NCBI RefSeq assembly: GCF_014640335.1
Contig: NZ_BMGT01000003.1
Location: 231,149-295,148 of the forward strand
Reading direction: 5' to 3'
Source: Edaphobacter dinghuensis
GTDB lineage: Bacteria > Acidobacteriota > Terriglobia > Terriglobales > Acidobacteriaceae
Length of the DNA stretch: 64,000 bases
The notes beneath the pieces are model-generated. The model saw only the letters and a program-made list of their open reading frames with translations, was not told the DNA's origin and did no database searches. The position numbers and the translations under genes are program-made. Within the stretch, counting starts at the first letter, position 1; each line of letters begins with the position of its first letter. Positions 58,667 through 64,000 of the stretch are shown here, one piece after another.

Positions 58667-59754
58667 TGGGCGCAGCGATACAGGTGCGTGAGGCAGAGAG
58701 CGTGCGGCATAATCCGCTGTTGTTGCCGGCTGAGGCAGGGTTTGCACCGGCAGAGATTCCGGGGCTGCGCAAGGCCGCGATTTTGATGGTGGCGCTTGGC
58801 GATGAGTTGGCCAAGACTCTTTTTCTGAGCTTGTCGGAGGCTGACGTTCGACGCGTGACGGAGGAGATTACGCGCCTGGGAGAGATTCCCGCGCAGCAAC
58901 TGACGCAGGTGATGACGGAGTTCTATGGCCTGCTGGAGACGCAGCAGTACATGGTGCGCGGCGGCCCGGAGTATGCGCTCAAGCTGTTGACGGAGGCCTT
59001 CGGCTTGAGCAAGGCTGAAGATCTTCTGGCGCAGGTGAAGAAGATTCGCGAGCGCACGAACGGCGATATGGCGATGTTGCAGAAGATGGACCCGCAACAT
59101 CTTTCGAAGTTTCTCGAGACCGAGCACCCGCAGACGATTGCGCTGGTGCTGGCGCATCTGGATGCAAAGCGCGGGTCGGCGGTGCTGATGAGTCTGCATG
59201 GGCAGATACGGGTTGAGGTCGTGCGCAGGCTGGCGGAGATGCGACAGTTTTCTCCGGAGATGGCGCAGACGGTTGCCCTGGTATTGCACAAGCGAATGGA
59301 GGGAGCCGGTTCGTCGGGAAGAAAATCCTATTCAGGCTTTAAGGCAGTGGCGGAGCTGTTGAACCGGCTGGACCAGCTCGAGAGCAAAGGGATTCTTGAA
59401 GAGATCGAGCACGATGAGCCGCAGCTTGCCATCGGCATCAGAAACCTGATGTTTACCTTTGAAGACCTGGTGACGGTGCCGCCGGAGAGTATTCGCGAGT
59501 TTGTTGCGGCGGCGGACAAGAAGGTGTTGGCGCTGGCGCTCAAGGGCGCGCGGGACAACGTCAAATCGCACCTGTTCAAGGCGATGAGCTCGCGTGCCAT
59601 CGAGATGCTGAAGGAAGACATGGAGGTGATGGGGCCTGTGCGCCTGAAGGAGGTCAACCACGCGCAGCAGGAGCTGCTGGCCTTGGCAAGGCAGCTTGAG
59701 AGTGAAGGCCGCATGATCCTGAAGATGGAGGTCGATGATGACCTCGCTATCTAA
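58666..59754 (+). CDS. fliG: Flagellar motor switch protein FliG
   Basis: 362 residues. FliG is the C-ring protein that meets the MotA stator and sets rotation. The N-terminal domain has RKAAILMVALGDELAKTLF, the middle domain the EHPQTIALVLAHLD motif, and the C-terminal torque domain LVTVPPESIREFVAAADKK, LALALKGARDNVK and MLKEDMEVMGPVR with alternating charges. The ATG overlaps the fliF stop by one base (TGATG); a GTG three bases earlier is also possible. Confidence 0.96.
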   Translation: MGAAIQVREAESVRHNPLLLPAEAGFAPAEIPGLRKAAILMVALGDELAKTLFLSLSEADVRRVTEEITRLGEIPAQQLTQVMTEFYGLLETQQYMVRGGPEYALKLLTEAFGLSKAEDLLAQVKKIRERTNGDMAMLQKMDPQHLSKFLETEHPQTIALVLAHLDAKRGSAVLMSLHGQIRVEVVRRLAEMRQFSPEMAQTVALVLHKRMEGAGSSGRKSYSGFKAVAELLNRLDQLESKGILEEIEHDEPQLAIGIRNLMFTFEDLVTVPPESIREFVAAADKKVLALALKGARDNVKSHLFKAMSSRAIEMLKEDMEVMGPVRLKEVNHAQQELLALARQLESEGRMILKMEVDDDLAI

Positions 59755-60502
59755 CCCGCACATTAAGGGCATTTACAACGGGGAAGCAAGCAGTCCTTTG
59801 CCGGGCATGCCGGAGAGGATAAGGAGCGGTTCTTACAGAAGCAATGATGTCTCGCGGCTTGAGTTTTATGCAGTGAGTGAATCGGGAGCGAGCTTAGCGC
59901 AGGAGCTGGAGCCGGTACAGGTTTTAAATGCGGCAGAGGTCTACACACAGGAGCAGGTGGAAGAGATCAGGCAGCAGTTGAAGTTGCAGCAACAGGAGTT
60001 CGACGTTCAGCTTGAAAGAGCGCGGGCAGAGGCGAAGATGGAATCGCGACAGGAGTGGGACGCTGAGCTGAACGAGAGGATCGTGATGGAACGGGCCAGA
60101 GTGGCGCGGGCCTGCGAAGAGTTTGCCAGGGAGCGCAAGCGATACTTCCTCGATGTAGAGGCCGAGGTGGTAAAGCTCTCTCTGGCGATTGCGGCGCGCA
60201 TCCTGCATCGCGAGGCGAACCTCGATCCTTTGCTGCTCACGGCGGCAGTAAGGGTTGTCGTGGACAAGATCGCCGACGACAGCACGATGGAGTTGCGCGT
60301 TCCTGCGGCAGAGCTGGAGAGATGGAAGAGCGCCCTTGCGATGGAGACGAGGTCGAGGGTGGAGCTGGTGGGAGATGAGCGTCTGGACGCGGGCGAGTGC
60401 ACGCTTGAGACATTGGTTGGCAGAGTGGAGCTGGGCGTGAAAGCGCAGTTGGAGGAGATTGAAAAAGGCTTCTTCGATCTTTTGCGACAGAGGCCCGCCT
60501 GA
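59735..60502 (+). CDS. fliH: Flagellar export apparatus stator protein FliH
   Basis: 255 residues, overlapping fliG by 20 bases. FliH holds the FliI ATPase in the export gate. An N-terminal disordered part (1-65) is followed by a long charged coiled coil (about 68-150, EEIRQQLKLQQQEFDVQLER) and a C-terminal globular V-ATPase E-like domain (KLSLAIAARILHREANLDP, LRVPAAELERW, VGDERLDAGECTLE). The pattern is clear even though FliH diverges strongly between species. Confidence 0.9.
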   Translation: MMTSLSNPHIKGIYNGEASSPLPGMPERIRSGSYRSNDVSRLEFYAVSESGASLAQELEPVQVLNAAEVYTQEQVEEIRQQLKLQQQEFDVQLERARAEAKMESRQEWDAELNERIVMERARVARACEEFARERKRYFLDVEAEVVKLSLAIAARILHREANLDPLLLTAAVRVVVDKIADDSTMELRVPAAELERWKSALAMETRSRVELVGDERLDAGECTLETLVGRVELGVKAQLEEIEKGFFDLLRQRPA

Positions 60503-61827
60503 TGCTGAAAGAGCAGACGGAGCACCGAATACTCGCTTCATATTTTATGCAGCTATCGAACCGTTCGCCGCTGCAATGGAGTGGCCGCGTTGTAGAGGCC
60601 AACGAGCAGACGATCGAGGCGGATGGGCCGCTGTGCTCGGTGGGGGAGTGTTGCGAGATTCTGGATGGAGAAGGCAATCGGCATCGTGCCGAGGTGATCG
60701 GATTTCGCGGACGGCATGTGCTGGCGATGCCGCTCGAGGCGCCTCGAGGGATTCGGTACGGCGATTCGCTGATGGCGATGGGGGCGACTCCGGGAATTGC
60801 GGTTGGCGAAGAGATGGAAGGGCGCATTCTGAATGCGTTGGGCGCTCCGCTTGATGGGATGTCGGTGCCGCGATCGACGGAGATGTGGCCGCTGGACGGT
60901 GCGGTGCCGCACCCGATGGAGAGAGAGCCGATTAAAGAATCGCTACAGACGGGGTTGCGGGTGGTCGATGGAATGTTGACCGTGGGACGCGGCCAGAGGA
61001 TCGGCATCTTTGGCGGATCGGGAGTGGGCAAGAGCACGCTGATTGGAATGATGACGCGCAATACGGCCGCTGATCTTACGGTAGTGGGCCTGGTCGGCGA
61101 GCGCGGGCGCGAGGTGCGTGAGTTTGTAGAGGACTCGCTTGGCGAAGAGGGGCGACGGCGTTCGGTGGTGCTGGTATCCACTTCGGACCAAAGTCCGTTG
61201 ATGCGAATGCGAGCAGCGATGGCAGCTACGGCAGTTGCCGAGTACTACGCAGCGCGGGGCAAGCATGTGTTGCTGGTGCTCGATTCGCTGACACGTTATG
61301 CGATGGCGGCACGAGAGATTGGATTGGCTGCCGGGGAACCTCCCGCGAGCAAGGGATACACGCCGTCTGTCTTTGCGCGGCTCGCAAAGCTGGTAGAGCG
61401 TGCAGGGAACTTTCAGAATGGAAGCATTACGGCGTTCTACACCGTATTGATGGAGGGCGACGATCAACAGGACCCGGTGGTTGACTCGGTGCGATCGCTT
61501 TTGGATGGTCATCTGGTCTTGTCGAGGGCGATGGCCTCCGCAGGGTGGTATCCGCCGGTGAATGTTCTGGATTCGCTCAGCAGATTGATGCCTGCGGTGA
61601 CGACGCCGGAGCATCGATCTCAGGCTTCGCTTGCGCGTCGTTTGCTTGCGGCACATGCGCGTTCGGAGGACCTCATCCGCATCGGAGCTTATAAAGCGGG
61701 GAACGATGAAGAGTTGGACCGTGCGATGCGGGCGATGCCTGGGCTGCGCCAGTTTCTTGAGCAGGGTAGCCACGAGCGGGTGACGATCGAAGAGACGGTA
61801 GCGCGGCTGCATGCGATGGAGCTGTAA
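60502..61827 (+). CDS. fliI: Flagellum-specific ATP synthase FliI
   Basis: 441 residues, related to the F1 beta subunit. It energises export and unfolds substrates. Walker A GGSGVGKST is at 171-179, the family motif LVGERGREVREF follows, and Walker B VLLVLDSLTRYAMA and the GEPPASKGYTPSVFARL segment are typical. The start overlaps the fliH stop by one base (TGATG), indicating tight coupling. Confidence 0.97.
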   Translation: MLKEQTEHRILASYFMQLSNRSPLQWSGRVVEANEQTIEADGPLCSVGECCEILDGEGNRHRAEVIGFRGRHVLAMPLEAPRGIRYGDSLMAMGATPGIAVGEEMEGRILNALGAPLDGMSVPRSTEMWPLDGAVPHPMEREPIKESLQTGLRVVDGMLTVGRGQRIGIFGGSGVGKSTLIGMMTRNTAADLTVVGLVGERGREVREFVEDSLGEEGRRRSVVLVSTSDQSPLMRMRAAMAATAVAEYYAARGKHVLLVLDSLTRYAMAAREIGLAAGEPPASKGYTPSVFARLAKLVERAGNFQNGSITAFYTVLMEGDDQQDPVVDSVRSLLDGHLVLSRAMASAGWYPPVNVLDSLSRLMPAVTTPEHRSQASLARRLLAAHARSEDLIRIGAYKAGNDEELDRAMRAMPGLRQFLEQGSHERVTIEETVARLHAMEL

Positions 61828-61829
61828 CC

Positions 61830-62312
61830 ATGCATGCGAGGCTGGCAGCGTTGAAGCGGCTGATGTCGTTGTATGGAGGCATCGAAGAGATCTCTTCGAT
61901 GGACCTGCAGCGGGCCATCGCGGCGGTTCAAGAGACGGAACAGGCGATTGATATGGAAGAAGAGCGCGCGCGGCTTTCTAATTTCCACGGTCGCGATGCT
62001 TTGATCGCAGGGGACGCTCTTGGACTGGCCGCAGCACGGACGCAGCGGCAGATCGCGGAGTGGCGGCAGGAACGTCTCTGGGAGATTCGGCGGGAGCGAG
62101 AGATGCTGAAAGACGAAGCGCGAAAGCAGTATATCGCGACCCGCCTGCAGAGCGAGCAGATGAAGTATGTCGTCGGCAACACGGCAGCGCAGATGGAGGT
62201 AGAGGAAGGTCGCAAGACGCAGACAACGCTCGACGACCGGTTTCTCGCTCGGCGACGATGGACCGACATGCGTGAGGAACTGCGGGCTTCGATTGAGATA
62301 AGTTCTTCCTAA
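61830..62312 (+). CDS. fliJ: Flagellar FliJ-like protein
   Basis: 160 residues, starting 2 bases after fliI. It is almost all helical and highly charged, consistent with the antiparallel coiled coil of FliJ, which sits in the FliI hexamer. Typical features: ALKRLMSLYGGIEEI near the start, long Glu/Arg/Gln heptads (AVQETEQAIDMEEERARLS, RQIAEWRQERLWEIRREREML), and KTQTTLDDRFLARR near the end. The assignment rests on position and coiled-coil pattern. Confidence 0.82.
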   Translation: MHARLAALKRLMSLYGGIEEISSMDLQRAIAAVQETEQAIDMEEERARLSNFHGRDALIAGDALGLAAARTQRQIAEWRQERLWEIRREREMLKDEARKQYIATRLQSEQMKYVVGNTAAQMEVEEGRKTQTTLDDRFLARRRWTDMREELRASIEISSS

Positions 62313-62375
62313 TCTCTCAAATCCCTTCTTTGGCAGACGAAGTGCACTTGTCTTTGCGACGGAAGAGGAAGAGAC

Positions 62376-64000
62376 ATGCTGATGGCAGCAGTAACTTCGA
62401 CATCACTTGGCACGGATACGACGAGCATCGGCACTGTCTCCTCGGAGCGAAAGGGCAGCGTGGATACGCTGTTCGCTGTGAGCTTTGGTGAAGAAGCTGC
62501 CCTTGCAGGCGAGCCACCGCATGTTGCCGATCCAATGAAGGGCATGACAGCGGCCGAAGGCGAGAGAGCTACTGTCGGCAAGACTGCCTCGATGGTTTCA
62601 GTCATTAAAGATTCAGGTGCGAACGTCGCAACGAAAGCGCAAGGCGTTCTTATACCCGGGAAGTTGCCGGGGCAGACAGGAGTTGGGAAGACGACTGTGG
62701 CTCATGGAAGTAAGGCGAGTTCGAGTGTGCCTGGAAGAGCGTCTCAAAGCAGTGTGACGGGCACGATGGTTCCGCCAGAGATGTTAGATCAGCCTTCGCC
62801 GGTTCCTTCTGGAGTCGAAGCCAATAAAGGCGCGAAGGTCGCGGATGCAGTCGCTGAGGCAAAGACGACGGACGGCACCGATGGAAGCGAAGAGCTTGAT
62901 GCAGAGATCTCCGCTGCGACAACGCCAGTTGCGACGGTCGGCGATGGCAAGCTAACCGCGGCAGAGAGCGTGATGCCGATTGCGGACAAGAGCCAGCAGG
63001 CGAGCTCGCCGAAGAAGATCTCTGAAGAGCATGATGCTCCAACGAAGACAGATAAATCTCATAAGCCGGAAGGAAAGACGGAAGAGAAGGCTGGAGTGGG
63101 AGTTACCACGGTCGGCGGCGTGGCCCAGGCTACAGTTTGCGCCGTTGCGCCAGTGGGTTCGACAGGTGGACAACAACCTGGATCGGAAGCTGCTGCAGAG
63201 ATGGATGCGTTCTCCGTTGTCGTTCCTGCGGCCTCCGAAAAAAATGTTGGGAATACAGTCGCTGCGACTGGCAAGGACAGCAAAGCTGCCAGTGCGAAGA
63301 AGCCCGATGAGGACAAGACGAAGAGCTCTGGTCCAATGGCAACTTCGGTCGCAGCAGGGGATGCTTCTTCGGCAAAGCCAGAGGTAGATGCTCTGAAGAC
63401 GGGACCATCTCTCACAGGCGATCCAGAGAGTGACAAGGGTAAGACGCAAACTATGGCGGCGTTGATTGCGGATGCAGGGCAGCTACACGCCGTACCGGCA
63501 ATATCTGGTCCTGTAGGCGGAAATGTTGCTGGCAAAGCTCCGATCCATGATGCCGCTGCAAACCCGCATATGACAGAGGCGATCTCGCATGCGGTTGAGA
63601 CATCGCAGGGCGGTACGAATGTTATCGATGCTCCAATGCCGGCTGACACAGCGCATAAGACATTGGCGGCTACTCCTACATCGCTTGAGGTTGGCGTTGC
63701 CGACGGAACTCGCGGATGGCTTAAGATTCGGGCCGAGATAGCGGATGGAGGAGCAGTCAACACATCTCTGTCGACCTCTTCGCCTGCTGGTCAGGAGATG
63801 CTGCATCGCGAGCTGCCATCGTTGACTGCCTTTCTGCAGAACGAACATGTCACGGTGAATACCGTTGTCGTTCAACCGGTGCTTGCAGGTGGCGCAGGTC
63901 CGATGAACTCCTTTGCCGGTGCCGGCAGCGGACAAGGACAGTCGCCTCAAGGCAATACGCAGGGAGATGGTCGTCAGCACCCGGCGGATACATCGTCGAG
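62376..64000 (+). CDS. fliK: Flagellar hook-length control protein FliK (partial, cut by the right edge)
   Basis: 541 codons are open from the ATG at 62376 (GGAAGAGGAAGAGAC upstream) to the window end. Most of it is a low-complexity secreted ruler of Ala, Thr, Ser, Gly, Val and Lys, as in FliK. Near 455-515 a structured segment appears (LKIRAEIADGGAVNTSLS, then LHRELPSLTAFLQNEHVTVNTVVV), which fits the C-terminal switch domain that tells FlhB to change export class. A Gly/Gln-rich tail runs past the edge. FliK sits after fliJ in many flagellar operons, which supports the call. Confidence 0.85.
   Translation, partial: MLMAAVTSTSLGTDTTSIGTVSSERKGSVDTLFAVSFGEEAALAGEPPHVADPMKGMTAAEGERATVGKTASMVSVIKDSGANVATKAQGVLIPGKLPGQTGVGKTTVAHGSKASSSVPGRASQSSVTGTMVPPEMLDQPSPVPSGVEANKGAKVADAVAEAKTTDGTDGSEELDAEISAATTPVATVGDGKLTAAESVMPIADKSQQASSPKKISEEHDAPTKTDKSHKPEGKTEEKAGVGVTTVGGVAQATVCAVAPVGSTGGQQPGSEAAAEMDAFSVVVPAASEKNVGNTVAATGKDSKAASAKKPDEDKTKSSGPMATSVAAGDASSAKPEVDALKTGPSLTGDPESDKGKTQTMAALIADAGQLHAVPAISGPVGGNVAGKAPIHDAAANPHMTEAISHAVETSQGGTNVIDAPMPADTAHKTLAATPTSLEVGVADGTRGWLKIRAEIADGGAVNTSLSTSSPAGQEMLHRELPSLTAFLQNEHVTVNTVVVQPVLAGGAGPMNSFAGAGSGQGQSPQGNTQGDGRQHPADTSS

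Overview
The window looks like chromosomal DNA of a soil Acidobacteriota, most likely family Acidobacteriaceae (Terriglobus/Granulicella/Edaphobacter type). This is inferred from the overall gene style: G+C-rich codons, many secreted glycosidases and beta-propeller proteins, a futalosine-pathway menaquinone gene, MscL with a C-terminal CxxC pair, a LexA of the Gram-positive type, and small hairpin repeats in the intergenic gaps. No rRNA, tRNA, CRISPR array, transposase or integrase was recognised.

Layout. 1-3.9 kb: a secreted M28 glutamate-carboxypeptidase-like peptidase cut by the left edge, mscL, gmhA, a secreted esterase and a small conserved ORF. 4.0-8.6 kb: a nitrogen-control block amtB-glnK-glnD. 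8.7-15.2 kb: an isolated nuoB, an OmpA-like surface protein with Ig-like domains, a secreted beta-propeller protein, mqnE, and a 500-base gap that ends in a 32-residue membrane protein. 15.3-18.9 kb: a GH42 beta-galactosidase, a DUF4142 protein and a Dabb protein. 18.9-26.6 kb: a complete aldarate catabolic operon on the minus strand (LacI regulator, MFS, kdgD, gudP-like transporter, gudD, garD) that turns galactarate and glucarate into 2-oxoglutarate semialdehyde. 26.7-31.5 kb: an SMR-type transporter, murA, rpsO and pnp. 31.6-38.5 kb: membrane and hypothetical proteins, a dienelactone hydrolase, a SCO1 homologue, a GH51 arabinofuranosidase, a YdcF-like protein and DUF302.

38.6-39.5 kb holds a visibly A/T-richer two-gene unit: an unrecognised 152-residue protein translationally coupled to a PIN-domain nuclease, with a clear promoter and a tandem operator-like repeat. 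It reads as a toxin-antitoxin module with an unfamiliar partner. 39.6-44.6 kb: uvrB, an A/T-rich methyltransferase, a histidine phosphatase and an FAD oxidoreductase. 44.8-48.1 kb: an arsenic island (two low-molecular-weight arsenate reductases and arsM on the minus strand, diverging from arsR and acr3). 48.4-53.0 kb: gph and a Tat-exported beta-carbonic anhydrase bracketed by a 54-base direct repeat, a DUF4097 beta-solenoid protein with an efflux adaptor, and lexA.

53.2-64.0 kb: a regulatory trio (OmpR-type response regulator, a lone histidine-phosphotransfer-like domain, and a sigma-54 activator that has no DNA-binding domain) leads directly into the flagellar basal-body/export operon flgB-flgC-fliE-fliF-fliG-fliH-fliI-fliJ-fliK, cut by the right edge. 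The trio looks like an alternative solution to the FlgS/FlgR control of flagellar genes and, together with the PIN module, is the most interesting part of the window.
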